NCBI GenBank assembly: GCA_002393945.1
Contig: DGSO01000011.1
Coordinates: forward strand, 1-64,000
DNA from: Bacteroidales bacterium UBA4360
GTDB lineage: Bacteria > Bacteroidota > Bacteroidia > Bacteroidales > UBA932
Direction of reading: 5' to 3'
Length of the DNA stretch: 64,000 bases
In this document: one piece after another, positions 32,123-40,731 of the stretch
How the letters are laid out: each line of letters opens with the position of its first letter
Numbering within the stretch: the stretch's first letter is position 1
The notes under the pieces: model-generated
Told to the model about the DNA's origin: nothing
Seen by the model: only the letters and a program-made list of their open reading frames with translations
Database searches by the model: none
Program-made: the position numbers and the translations under genes

Positions 32123-33261
32123 TATTTTCCTCTGTCTACTTTCAGATCGCCATTCCTTACAGATTGGACAATGTCGCCATTCTTAATTGTTCCAATTACG
32201 TTAACTGCATAGATGTCTTCAGAAAACATCGCATGCATATCCAGAAGACCCCAATCCACCGCAGTGTATTTCCCGGTGCGCAGATCCTGTGCGACTACCA
32301 CCCAGACCGGATACGGGAACAGGCGCTCATTATTGTCCATGGGGAAAGTACCCTGTATACGTGGCTTTCTGGAAGTGGAAGACAATTCCAAAAAGACGCT
32401 TTCGCCTGAATCGTAATTCGCAATTCTCAGAAGCTGCCCGTTACGGTTGTATATAGGCGATTCTATAAACAGATAAAGCTTCAGGTCAGAAGGAACAGGA
32501 GTCTTCTCGTCGTTGTATTTAAGCGCGAATGTTATGGTGTGCCTTAGTTGAGCCCCAGAAATCTTGGTGGGCCAGAAACCATCTTTCATGGAAGGTGCCT
32601 GCAAACTACTTTCAGAAGCAGGGAAGTGCCCCATGAATTTCTTGACCATCTCATTTCTGTCATAACGTGGGTTAACCCACACATTGCTGTCGTCGTCTAA
32701 GTAGAAAATCGTCTTGGTGGGAAGTTTGGGGTCATTCAGCTGTTTGTATGTTTCGCCGGGGATGAAGTCGAAATAAAAGCGCTCAACCTCTGATTGCGAA
32801 ACAAACAGTTCGCGATTCTTCCAATACATGGGTACGAAGGTATGGCGGCTGTTATAGCCTCCGAAGCGAGTCTTGAATTTCCCGTTATACTTTGTTTGGA
32901 AGTCGTAGTGGATATCGTCTCGGATTACTTGTCCTGCCGGGGCTTTGAGAAGGACTATATGGTCCGTAAAATCGTTGGCCGCGACGGAGACGGTCCTGGT
33001 CTCTATGCTCAATACTTTGTGAGTCAGGGCTTCGCAGAGAAAATAGTCTAAACGGACCTTATATTCCGGAAAAGACCTGAACTCGAAATAATCTGAAGTC
33101 CTTATAGTCAGCTTTATTTCCGAAGACCATCTCCTGTTCGGATAATTCTTGAAATAGTCATCTGAAGAAAGGTTATCTTCAGAGAGAAAAACATCATCTT
33201 GGGCGAAAGCCTGGCCAAAGCCCAGGAGGCATACAGCCAGGAGGGTGATAATCCTTTTCAT
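32122..33261 (-). CDS. Secreted protein with one copy of the unassigned domain and a C-terminal extension
   Basis: The 379-residue protein has a signal peptide (MKRIITLLAVCLLGFGQAFA). Just after it is the short motif FLSEDNLSSDDYFKNY, similar to motifs following the domains of the 547-residue protein. The domain copy is at about residues 45-155: EIKLTIRTSDYFEFRSFPEY, VRLDYFLCEALTHKVLSIET, LKAPAGQVIRDDIHYDF. The C-terminal 200 residues (FPYPVWVVVAQDLRTGKYTA) are not recognised. The start at 33261 is 4 bases after the preceding lipoprotein's stop. A further 6 codons upstream are open but overlap that gene. Confidence 0.75.
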   Translation of the reverse strand: MKRIITLLAVCLLGFGQAFAQDDVFLSEDNLSSDDYFKNYPNRRWSSEIKLTIRTSDYFEFRSFPEYKVRLDYFLCEALTHKVLSIETRTVSVAANDFTDHIVLLKAPAGQVIRDDIHYDFQTKYNGKFKTRFGGYNSRHTFVPMYWKNRELFVSQSEVERFYFDFIPGETYKQLNDPKLPTKTIFYLDDDSNVWVNPRYDRNEMVKKFMGHFPASESSLQAPSMKDGFWPTKISGAQLRHTITFALKYNDEKTPVPSDLKLYLFIESPIYNRNGQLLRIANYDSGESVFLELSSTSRKPRIQGTFPMDNNERLFPYPVWVVVAQDLRTGKYTAVDWGLLDMHAMFSEDIYAVNVIGTIKNGDIVQSVRNGDLKVDRGK

Positions 33262-33265
33262 GACC

Positions 33266-33703
33266 TTAGATACTTTCAATGTTCAGGGTAAGAGCCTTTC
33301 CGTATGCGTCCTTGGCGGTGATGCTGAACACCGCCGGGGCGTCTGCGCTGAATTCCACGGAGTTCGAAAAGGTCCTCACATACCAGGTGTCGCCACTATA
33401 GGGGGTACCGGCTGCTTCTGCAGCTGCGTCCTTGCACACGGACTGGCCGTCCACGGCGATGGTCCACTTTGCAGAACCTGTAAACAGTTTCTTGGTTTCT
33501 GTATTCACAAGGATGTATTCGTGAGTGTTGCCATCTGCGCTTACAGTCTCACTACCGGTGACGACTTCGTCATTCTCGTTCATGAAAACGATGTTTTCAG
33601 TCTCGAATCCGGTTTCGGGAGTCTTGTCCTTTTTGCAGGATGTTGTGAGAAGGCTGCCTGCGAGAATTGCCGCTGCTGCGACGAAATAGAATAGTTTTTT
33701 CAT
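33266..33703 (-). CDS. Small lipoprotein, function unknown
   Basis: The 145-residue protein has a lipoprotein signal (MKKLFYFVAAAAILAGSLLT then TSC, Cys23). The remainder is a small beta-rich domain (IVFMNENDEVVTGSETVSAD; FSITAKDAYGKALTLNIES). It lies between the 547- and 379-residue repeat-domain genes with 20- and 4-base gaps, so it belongs to their operon. It could be an outer-membrane anchor for them; that is inference from position only. Confidence 0.7.
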   Translation of the reverse strand: MKKLFYFVAAAAILAGSLLTTSCKKDKTPETGFETENIVFMNENDEVVTGSETVSADGNTHEYILVNTETKKLFTGSAKWTIAVDGQSVCKDAAAEAAGTPYSGDTWYVRTFSNSVEFSADAPAVFSITAKDAYGKALTLNIESI

Positions 33704-33723
33704 TGTTTATAGTTTTTTAAGGT

Positions 33724-35367
33724 TTATTTTGGCAAGTTTGCGTTCTTGAATTCTTCGGCCGAGAGGGAGTCCTTCGTGAAAGGAGAGGAGCCGGAGCTTC
33801 TGAGGCTCAAGGATTCGGTGGTACCGTAAAGGTTGATATTGAGGGTATTTGCACTGCCATATTTGAATACGCCGGTGATCTTGGATACGTAAGTGGCCGA
33901 TCCGCTGCTACGGGAAGAAATCTCGGCATGGATTCCGTCGCGGATTACGCAGCCTTCGGGAGCAGTGAGGGTGACGGACTTGGTGTCGTTGTCTCCGCTA
34001 AGAAGGACAGAGTTCCTCTTCACGTCCTTGACGACGCCGGTCTTCTGGTCGCAAATCACGTAGTCAAGATATACCCTGTGCTTGCACTGGGGGCCGTCGC
34101 TTGAAGCCATGTCATTGACAGAGACTTTAATCTGGGAAAGACCGTACTTCTTTGCTTCGGCAGCGGCTTTCTCGTCAGCGGCTTTCTTTTGCTCGGCAGC
34201 CTTTTTCTCTGCTGCGGCTTTCTGGTCGGCAGCGGCCTTGTCGCTTATTTCCTTGCGAATCTTCTGGGCGAATTCTTCACCGGAAGCCTTGGGATTTTCA
34301 ACTACCTTTTGGGAAGACTTGTTAGAATTCATATACAATCTTTGACCACTGAGAGCACTTCCGGAAACATAGGCCATCAATGCATAAGCACCATCAAGTT
34401 TATCATTGCCTATAAAGAATTTTCCGGATTCCGCTGTCTGGAAAGGTGCGCCGGGAGTATATCTGACTCTGATTTCGTAGTGAATATCCTGATTCTTTAT
34501 AACATATCCGCTTGGAACTGATATGTCCCTTGTGTAGGAATCTTTAGCTCCTGAATTGAAAACGATTTCCTTTGTTTCCACCCTCTTCATCTGGTACGTC
34601 GATGCATCACAAAGAACATAGTCAAAACGCAATCTTACTTGACTGCCATCGACTCCTTTGTCTGTATAATCACGAACCACAAGCTTCATAGTGGGAAGGT
34701 ATGCGGGCCTGTTGCCAGGCAAGTACTCTACCCTGTTGAAATCGGCCATCTTCCTGGCCTCTTCGGCGGCCTTCTCTTCGGCGGCCTTTTTTTCTGCTGC
34801 AGCCTTTAATTTATCATTTCTTGCCTGCATTGCAGCTAAGCTTTTTTCCTTCTGTGCCTGCTTGCCGCCAAGGGAAAGCTGTCCCTTATTTGCGTTCTGG
34901 GCATCCCTCCAATCGTCTCCCGAAAGTTCGTCTTTGGTGAAAGCCGGGCTTGAAGCGGACCCCAGCATCAATTCATAGCCATTTTTGCTCGAGCCTTCGA
35001 CGACAAGGTTGATTCTCCCGTTTTTGACGTAGAAGGTTCCAAGGCCGTAGGGGGAGTTGTGCCATTTTTTGTCGTCACCGGGCCTCTGCCTGAGCTGCAG
35101 GTGGACGATGGGATCTACATGATAGCCAGTAGGAGCGGTGAGGGTTAACTGCTTGGTAGAGCCGGGACTCATAGTGAATTCGCTGTTCTCCACCTTGACA
35201 ATCTTGTTGGAACTGTCGCAGATTACATAGTCGAAACGGATTTTGTGATGCTTGTCACTTCCGCTTCCTTTTGAAGCGTTGTCGGTAACGCTGATTGAGA
35301 TCTGGGCAGACATTCCCAATGAAATAAGGGAAAGCCCCAATACTGCAAGAAAATGCTTGATACTCAT
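33724..35367 (-). CDS. Secreted protein with three copies of an unassigned ~115-residue domain joined by charged Ala/Lys/Glu linkers
   Basis: The 547-residue protein has a type I signal (MSIKHFLAVLGLSLISLGMS). Three homologous domains start at about residues 22 (ISISVTDNASKGSGSDKHHK), 225 (MKLVVRDYTDKGVDGSQVRL) and 415 (IKVSVNDMASSDGPQCKHRV). Each has an [RL]-x-DYV[IL]CD core with invariant Cys and a later APTGY/VPSGY/APEGC-type turn. Domains 1 and 3 are followed by FTKD-x-LS-x-[DE][DE]-[WF]-x-x-A-x-N. The linkers are helical repeats such as AAEKKAAEEKAAEEARK, probably coiled coil. It is the first structural gene after the LuxR-type regulator (35-base gap). I do not recognise the domain; an adhesin, a filament subunit or a binding protein are all open. 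Confidence 0.75.
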   Translation of the reverse strand: MSIKHFLAVLGLSLISLGMSAQISISVTDNASKGSGSDKHHKIRFDYVICDSSNKIVKVENSEFTMSPGSTKQLTLTAPTGYHVDPIVHLQLRQRPGDDKKWHNSPYGLGTFYVKNGRINLVVEGSSKNGYELMLGSASSPAFTKDELSGDDWRDAQNANKGQLSLGGKQAQKEKSLAAMQARNDKLKAAAEKKAAEEKAAEEARKMADFNRVEYLPGNRPAYLPTMKLVVRDYTDKGVDGSQVRLRFDYVLCDASTYQMKRVETKEIVFNSGAKDSYTRDISVPSGYVIKNQDIHYEIRVRYTPGAPFQTAESGKFFIGNDKLDGAYALMAYVSGSALSGQRLYMNSNKSSQKVVENPKASGEEFAQKIRKEISDKAAADQKAAAEKKAAEQKKAADEKAAAEAKKYGLSQIKVSVNDMASSDGPQCKHRVYLDYVICDQKTGVVKDVKRNSVLLSGDNDTKSVTLTAPEGCVIRDGIHAEISSRSSGSATYVSKITGVFKYGSANTLNINLYGTTESLSLRSSGSSPFTKDSLSAEEFKNANLPK

Positions 35368-35402
35368 AGTTTTTGAGGTTGAAGTTATAAAATATATAAT
35401 TG

Positions 35403-36851
35403 CTATAATAGACCTTCTTTCCGCGCTTTTGCGAGCATTTCCGAAACGCCTCCGACGTCCAGTTTTGAATAGATGTTCTGCTTGTGGTTGTTCACGGTAT
35501 GGACGCTGACGTGCATCTTGTCTGCCATTTCCTGGGCCGATAGCCCTTCCTGGCAGAGTTTCAGAACCTCCATTTCACGTGCGGTAAGTCCGTAGTTCTT
35601 AATGACTTCCTCTTTCTTCCTGGCTACGGAAATGACATAGTCCGACACCTCCTGAGCCAGGGCGGGATTGCCGGGGAGCAGCCCCATTATGTGCTGGCGG
35701 ATCTTGTCCTCCGGAAGCGAAGTAATGTCGTCGAGTTTCTGGGCACCGGCGATTCCCGGGAAGGCGAGCTCCCTTGAAATAAGGTGTATAAGCTGCTCTT
35801 TTGCCATGTTGGACACAGACAGCTGGTGGTTTATGGCTCTCACTTTCCTGGTGTGCATGACGGCCTGGACGATGGCGATGGACAGAATCACGGACAGGAA
35901 TGCCAGCAGTATGATAAACGACCTGTAGCTTTTTGCCTGCGCCTTGAGGAAGCTCGCCTGGTATGAAGTCTCCATGTCCTGGAGGATCTCGTCGGACTTC
36001 TGCTTCATGTAGTATTCGCAGGCATAGACATACTGCTGGTGGGCTTTCGCCGTCTCTTCCAGGTTCCCAAGCTGAGCCCAGAGCATCGTGAGGTTGTTCC
36101 AGGCCTGGGAACGGGCGAGGTAATCATCCTCGGCACAGTCTTCCAGAATGGTCTGGCAGCTGCGGATGCCCTCCTGTATCTGCCCTCCCTGCCTGTAGTA
36201 CCGCATCTGGTACGTGGCCGATTTTGCGATTAGGTCTTTCCTTCCCTCTTTCTCCGCAAGGGTTATGGCCTTGGAAATATAGTCTCCGGCAGTTTCGTAA
36301 ATGTCCTGGTCGATGATCTTGTTGAAGCGGTTCTTGTTTACATAGGCCTGTGAGAGTTGGAAGAGGATGTCGACCTTGAGTTCCGTGCAGTCTCCGGCGC
36401 GGGAGAGCGCCTCCTGGAAATACTCGATGGCCTCGTCGTCCCTGGCTTCCAGTTCCGTGATGCCGCCAACCACGAGCAGCTTTCCCTTTGCAAACAGGGC
36501 ATGTGCTATGAGGCTGTCCGTGCCGCACTCCCTTGCAAGCTTTTCAGACTCTACCGCGTGCTCCCAGCCCTGGGCGTCTCTCCACGTCATGATGTCCATG
36601 AGCGCGAGGCGGCTGAGGGCATAGCTTTTCATGGCTTCGTCCGATGACTTGTCGGCAAGCTCCATGGCTTCGATGATAAGCTTTGTGGCCTTGTCATAGT
36701 CCCGCCTTGTCTTGGCAATGTGGGACGACTCTTCCAGGAGCCGTGAAATCTCGGCCCTGTCATTGTCTTTGGATTTTGAAAGGGTCTGCCCGCATGATGC
36801 GACCAAAAGCACGGCGGCTAATGAGGAACAAATTGGCAGAAGCAGTCTCAT
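35403..36851 (-). CDS. Membrane-anchored LuxR-type transcriptional regulator with TPR sensor
   Basis: The 482-residue protein has an N-terminal lipoprotein-like signal (LAAVLLVASC), TPR-type helical repeats (about residues 35-300), one transmembrane helix (about 312-335, FIILLAFLSVILSIAIVQAV) and a coiled segment. It ends in a classical LuxR helix-turn-helix: LTAREMEVLKLCQEGLSAQE, MADKMHVSVHTVNNHKQNIY. The arrangement places the sensor in the periplasm and the DNA-binding part in the cytoplasm. It heads the operon of repeat-domain proteins and probably controls it. A -7 box is at 36882-36889. Confidence 0.88.
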   Translation of the reverse strand: MRLLLPICSSLAAVLLVASCGQTLSKSKDNDRAEISRLLEESSHIAKTRRDYDKATKLIIEAMELADKSSDEAMKSYALSRLALMDIMTWRDAQGWEHAVESEKLARECGTDSLIAHALFAKGKLLVVGGITELEARDDEAIEYFQEALSRAGDCTELKVDILFQLSQAYVNKNRFNKIIDQDIYETAGDYISKAITLAEKEGRKDLIAKSATYQMRYYRQGGQIQEGIRSCQTILEDCAEDDYLARSQAWNNLTMLWAQLGNLEETAKAHQQYVYACEYYMKQKSDEILQDMETSYQASFLKAQAKSYRSFIILLAFLSVILSIAIVQAVMHTRKVRAINHQLSVSNMAKEQLIHLISRELAFPGIAGAQKLDDITSLPEDKIRQHIMGLLPGNPALAQEVSDYVISVARKKEEVIKNYGLTAREMEVLKLCQEGLSAQEMADKMHVSVHTVNNHKQNIYSKLDVGGVSEMLAKARKEGLL

Positions 36852-36881
36852 GTCAACAGTAGTTATTAATTATTCTTTCTC

Positions 36882-36889
36882 CAAATGTA
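36882..36889 (-). promoter_or_regulatory. -7 box of the LuxR-type regulator
   Basis: The minus strand reads TACATTTG, an exact consensus, 30 bases before the start codon. Confidence 0.5.
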
Positions 36890-37030
36890 AGGCAAAATCC
36901 CTTATCCGATACTGTTAATTTTAACTATATTGACTATTTAAGTGCAAAAATTTCCCGAATACCGTCTGATATCGCCCCGCGCTGCCGTTCCCGTGTCCGC
37001 GTGACGGCATCCCTTGCCTGCGTGACCTCC

Positions 37031-37114
37031 GCATTGACAAAATCGGCCATTTTTGTCGATGCAGACGTCGCCACCGACGCTCGCATTAGCAAAATTGGCC
37101 GAAAATGTCAATGC
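37031..37114. repeat. Two 32-bp palindromic units between the regulator and the aldehyde dehydrogenase
   Basis: Unit 37031-37062 begins GCATTGACAAAATCGGCC and ends TTTTGTCGATGC. Unit 37083-37114 begins GCATTAGCAAAATTGGCC and ends GTCAATGC. Each is a self-complementary stem. A related single copy is at 54083-54107. The rest of 36890-37140 holds nothing coding. Confidence 0.7.
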
Positions 37115-37140
37115 CGCCGACGAATGGCAGACGGAAAGAG

Positions 37141-38538
37141 CTACTTCCCGGAGAGCAGCAGCATGCGCTTTATGAGCGCGAAGGTCTTGTATGGCATATA
37201 GCGGAACTTCAAATCTATCCAGGTGGGTGATTTAACAACGGAACGTTCATGGCTGAAGGCCAGGAACGAGCGCTCTGAATGATAATTACCCATGCCGGAG
37301 TTGCCCACGCCGCCGAACGGGATGTTGGGGTTGGCAATGTGCATTATGGTATCGTTGATGCAGGCGCCGCCGGATGTGGTGCGGGAGATGATGTCCCAGC
37401 CATCGGCACCGTTTCCGAAGTAGTAGAAGGCAAGGGGCTTTTCGCGGGAGGTGACAAAGTCCACCACTTCTTCCCTGCTCCTGAAGGTCATGATGGGGAA
37501 CACGGGGCCGAAGATCTCCTCCTGCATCACGGGGGCGTCCGGGGACACATCGGCAAGGAGGGTGGGCTCTATCCAGAGGCGGGAACGGTCGGAGCGGCCG
37601 CCGGCTACGATTTTACCATCGGCAAAATAGCCCACAAGCCTGTCGAAGGCCGATTCCTTGACTATGTGGACGAATTTGTCCGAGTTCTCAGTGCCGTCCG
37701 GATAGAGGCCGGCGAGCTCTTTCTTGAAGGCATCTATAAAGTCTGAAGCGATGTCCTCGTGGAGAAAGAGGTAATCCGGAGCGATGCAGGTCTGGCCGGA
37801 ATTGAGGCACTTGCCCCAGGCGATGCGGCGGGCGGCGACAGTGAGGTTGGCGTCCCGGTCTACGATGCACGGGCTCTTGCCGCCCAGCTCCAGGACCATC
37901 GGCGTGAGGTATTTTGCCTGCGCTTCCATGGCGATTCGGCCGAGGGAAGGGCTCCCTGTAAGGAAGACAAGGTCATAGCGGTGCTTGAAGAGTTCTCCGT
38001 TCACAAGGCGGTTGCCCTGGACCACGGCTACGTACTCTTCGGAGAAGGTGTCGGCAATGAAATCTTCTATCACTTTTGAGATGTTGGGAACGTAGGGCGA
38101 AGGCTTCAGAATGGCCGTACAGCCCGCTGCAATGGCGCCCACGAGGGGATTCAGAAGCAGCTGCACGGGGTAGTTCCAGGGGCTCACGATGAGCGTGCAG
38201 CCGAGCGGCTCCCGCACGATGTAGGAGGCCGACGGCATCACTGGAAGGTTCGTGGGTTTACGCCTTCTGCGGGCCCACTTCCCGACCTTTCTTATCGCCT
38301 CGCCGATTTCTCCGTAGACAAGGCCGATTTCGGTCATGAAAGCCTCTTCGTAACTCTTGTGAAGATCCTGCCAGAGGGCGTCGCAAAGCGGTTTTTCCCA
38401 CTTTTTGAGCCCTTCGTTGAACTGTTTTAGCTGGAATCGTCTCCAGTCTACGTCACGGGTTACCCCCGTCTTGAAGAACTCCCTCTGCTTCAGAACAAGT
38501 TCTTCTATCCTCTCTGCCGATGTGTTTTCGAGTGCCAT
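37141..38538 (-). CDS. Aldehyde dehydrogenase (class 3-like, NAD(P)-dependent)
   Basis: The 465-residue enzyme oxidises aldehydes to acids. The start at 38538 (MALENTSAERIEELVLKQRE) is family-like; the open frame upstream runs antisense-free through the neighbour and is spurious. It shows IVSPWNYPVQLLLNPLVGAI, TAILKPSPYVPN, the glycine motif FLTGSPSLGR, the active-site Glu in LELGGKSPCIV, the catalytic Cys in NSGQTCIAPDYLF and a C-terminal SGGACINDTIMHIANPNIPF. The short C-terminus with a hydrophobic/basic tail is typical of class 3 (fatty aldehyde) enzymes. It is the last gene of a five-gene operon, 11 bases after the CE7 esterase. Confidence 0.95.
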   Translation of the reverse strand: MALENTSAERIEELVLKQREFFKTGVTRDVDWRRFQLKQFNEGLKKWEKPLCDALWQDLHKSYEEAFMTEIGLVYGEIGEAIRKVGKWARRRRKPTNLPVMPSASYIVREPLGCTLIVSPWNYPVQLLLNPLVGAIAAGCTAILKPSPYVPNISKVIEDFIADTFSEEYVAVVQGNRLVNGELFKHRYDLVFLTGSPSLGRIAMEAQAKYLTPMVLELGGKSPCIVDRDANLTVAARRIAWGKCLNSGQTCIAPDYLFLHEDIASDFIDAFKKELAGLYPDGTENSDKFVHIVKESAFDRLVGYFADGKIVAGGRSDRSRLWIEPTLLADVSPDAPVMQEEIFGPVFPIMTFRSREEVVDFVTSREKPLAFYYFGNGADGWDIISRTTSGGACINDTIMHIANPNIPFGGVGNSGMGNYHSERSFLAFSHERSVVKSPTWIDLKFRYMPYKTFALIKRMLLLSGK

Positions 38539-38549
38539 TGCCTTAAGAT

Positions 38550-39758
38550 TTAGAAACGGGCCAGGAATTCGTCCCTTACGGGCGGCCAGGAGGGTTCTTT
38601 CCACATTGCGTGGCCGCAGGTGGGAACGCACCAGAAGTGCTTTTCGCTGCTTCCCAGGTTGTTGTAGATGGCAAAGTTGGTATGGGGCGGGCAGGTGGGA
38701 TCCTGAAGGCCGAAGGCCATGTAGGCCGGGCACTCGACCCACTGTGCAAGGTTCTTGATGTCAAAGTAGGTGAGCATCTTGTAGACCTCTTCCCGGTCAA
38801 GCCCCTGAGCGTCTGCTGTTTCCATAACCTCGTGAACTGGCCACCAGACAATCTTGTAATAGTCCCTGTAGTCTCCCAGGAAAGGAACCGCGGGGGCTAT
38901 GGCCTTGATGCGGTGGTCAAGCGCGGCGGCGGCAACGGTGAGGGCGCCGCCCTGGCTTTCGCCGTATGCCACAACGTGGTCCATGTCGGCCTTGTCAAGG
39001 GTGGCGATGAAGTCTATCGCACTGACGGCGTCGGCAAAGGCGCCCCTGTAGTAGAAGTTCTCCCTGGAGTCCAGGCCGCGGTCTATCCAGCGGGCTTCGG
39101 AGTCCCTGAATATGCCCTGGTCGCGCACGCTCACAAGGAAGTCGATGCGCTCCGGATTAGCAGAAGGATCGAAGTTGTACACGTCGGCTCCGTAGCCCAT
39201 GTACTGGATGTGCACGGGGTATTTGCCGGGCTTCACGGGGATGCAGAGAAGGCCGCCGGCGATGGCGCCGCCAAAGGATTTGTAGCTTATGCGGTAACTT
39301 TCGCGTACCTCGTTTGACGCCTCGGGAACTGCCTCCCAAGCGGCCTCAAGCGGGATTTGTTTCAAATTCGAAAGTGTAATATCCCAGAATTCGCGCATGT
39401 CATCTGGGGCATCGACGGGGCTTTTGACCTCGTCGGGGCGGACACCTATGTTGAAGCGTATGCTGTCCCTGAGGCGCACCTCATAGAACCCCGGTTTGAG
39501 CTTTCCAAGGGCTACGGTGAGAACGCTGTCCTCGCCGGCCTCGACCTGTTTTTCCAGGACGACCTCCGGCTTGTCCGCCATGAGGGAGAGGTCTGTGACG
39601 AGCTGCATTGTGGCAGGCCCGGTGAAGGCCACTTTGGTTTCGAGGGTGTAGGGGCCCTTTTCGAGGAAGAGCCAGGCGGGGCCGTCGGCAGAAGTGCCGG
39701 TGGGCTTGGGGGAGCAGGCTGCCAGCGCAAGGGCTGCGAGAAGGAAATATCGTTTCAT
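38550..39758 (-). CDS. Acetylxylan esterase / cephalosporin-C deacetylase family (CE7) lipoprotein
   Basis: The 402-residue protein has a lipoprotein signal (MKRYFLLAALALAAC, Cys15). After an N-terminal beta region comes the CE7 catalytic domain: YRISYKSFGGAIAGGLLCIP, GYGADVYN, the nucleophile motif AYGESQGGAL, KAIAPAVPFLGDYRDYYK, FGLQDPTCPP with the acid residue and a C-terminal PTCGHAMWKEP with the His. All triad positions are present. It removes acetyl groups from xylan or xylo-oligosaccharides. The start overlaps the preceding gene's stop by 4 bases (ATGA). Confidence 0.92.
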   Translation of the reverse strand: MKRYFLLAALALAACSPKPTGTSADGPAWLFLEKGPYTLETKVAFTGPATMQLVTDLSLMADKPEVVLEKQVEAGEDSVLTVALGKLKPGFYEVRLRDSIRFNIGVRPDEVKSPVDAPDDMREFWDITLSNLKQIPLEAAWEAVPEASNEVRESYRISYKSFGGAIAGGLLCIPVKPGKYPVHIQYMGYGADVYNFDPSANPERIDFLVSVRDQGIFRDSEARWIDRGLDSRENFYYRGAFADAVSAIDFIATLDKADMDHVVAYGESQGGALTVAAAALDHRIKAIAPAVPFLGDYRDYYKIVWWPVHEVMETADAQGLDREEVYKMLTYFDIKNLAQWVECPAYMAFGLQDPTCPPHTNFAIYNNLGSSEKHFWCVPTCGHAMWKEPSWPPVRDEFLARF

Positions 39759-40228
39759 TTTACCAGATTGATTGCACCGAAAACGCCCAGCGAGGCGGCC
39801 AGCATGATGGCGCCGGCAAGCAAGACGCCAAGGAGAACGTACAAGACGCTCTTTTTGAAATCCAGGTTGAGCATGCTGGCGGCAAGGGTGCCGGTCCAGG
39901 CGCCAGTGCCGGGAAGTGGAATGCCCACGAACAGGAGCAGCGCCACGTAGAGGCCGCGCCCGGCCTTCTCTTCCAGTTTCCGGCCGCCTTTTTCGCCCTT
40001 TTCGAGGCACCAGGTGAAGAACCCTCCGATTACCTTCTTGTCCTTTCCCCACTCCAGTATCCGGCGGGCAAAGAGGAAAATGAAGGGAACGGGGAGCATA
40101 TTGCCGATTACCGACACTATGATGGAGGGGACTATCGGCAGGCCGAAGCCTACGGCGTAGGGGATAGCGCCGCGCAGTTCGATGAGCGGCACCATTGATA
40201 TAAGGAATACGATGAGGTATTTTTTCAT
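39755..40228 (-). CDS. Small multidrug export family membrane protein (COG2426)
   Basis: The 157-residue integral membrane protein has the family segments MVPLIELRGAIPYAVGFGLP, VSVIGNMLPVPFIFLFARRI and VGIPLPGTGAWTGTLAASML with the conserved P-L-P-G-T-G-A-W turn. Despite the family name the function is not established. It is encoded within an operon, overlapping both neighbours by 4 bases. Confidence 0.9.
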   Translation of the reverse strand: MKKYLIVFLISMVPLIELRGAIPYAVGFGLPIVPSIIVSVIGNMLPVPFIFLFARRILEWGKDKKVIGGFFTWCLEKGEKGGRKLEEKAGRGLYVALLLFVGIPLPGTGAWTGTLAASMLNLDFKKSVLYVLLGVLLAGAIMLAASLGVFGAINLVK

Positions 40229-40731
40229 GCTATTTTTTCGAGAAGGCGTGTGATTTCGGTGAAAGCATCGGCCTCGTTCAGGTCTGCATTGAGGACGAGG
40301 TCGAAGACGGGGGAGTCTGTGCGGCCCACCTTGAAATGGGCGCAGGAGCAGGCGGCCATGTATTCAAGGGCGTAGGAGGGCATCGGCAGGAGGGAGATGA
40401 AGAGGTCCGGCTGCCCGGAGAGCATGAGCTGCACCTTTTCCCGGGAAGGTTTCCCGTACCAGTTCAGGTCCTTGCGGAGCACAGTGGTGGTTATGCTGGT
40501 GATGAGCCTTTCGTCCTTGGAGAGGCGGCGGAAGTCAAAGAAGAAGATATCGGCCTTGATGCCCCTGCCGCGGAAGTAGGTGAGGATGGCGTTTTTGCAG
40601 GCGTCGAAGGAGGTGTCCTCCACGTCCAGGAATACCACGGCCGATTTCACTCTTTCCAGCGAAAGCAGGCCTGTGGGCTCTTTGGAGGCGTTTTTCCGGA
40701 TGCTCCTTCCCTGAAAAAACTCCTTAAGCAT
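40225..40731 (-). CDS. DUF6913-type protein, function unknown
   Basis: The 168-residue soluble protein carries VKSAVVFLDVEDTSFDACKN, DIFFFDFRRLSKDERL, KDLNWYGKPSREKVQLML and PDLFISLLPMPSYALEYMAA. The pattern is that of the small DUF6913 family found in Bacteroidota. It overlaps the PfkB gene by 8 bases and the next gene by 4, so it is tightly coupled to both. No function is known. Confidence 0.75.
   Translation of the reverse strand: MLKEFFQGRSIRKNASKEPTGLLSLERVKSAVVFLDVEDTSFDACKNAILTYFRGRGIKADIFFFDFRRLSKDERLITSITTTVLRKDLNWYGKPSREKVQLMLSGQPDLFISLLPMPSYALEYMAACSCAHFKVGRTDSPVFDLVLNADLNEADAFTEITRLLEKIA

Noticed and set aside
33724..35367. Interpretation of the Ala/Lys/Glu linkers as a TolA- or S16-like protein
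   Set aside because: The low-complexity linkers alone are similar; the folded domains between them are unrelated to TolA or S16.
37031..37114. Could the palindromic pair be a CRISPR array?
   Set aside because: Only two units, each self-complementary with differing sequence, one 20-base spacer, no cas genes in the window.
38539..38742. Upstream extension of the aldehyde dehydrogenase frame
   Set aside because: The extra 68 codons overlap the CE7 gene and are not family-like; the Met at 38538 starts the normal N-terminus.
39759..40052. Upstream extension of the CE7 esterase frame
   Set aside because: It runs inside the small-exporter-family gene and would bury the lipoprotein signal; the Met at 39758 fits a signal peptide and an ATGA overlap.
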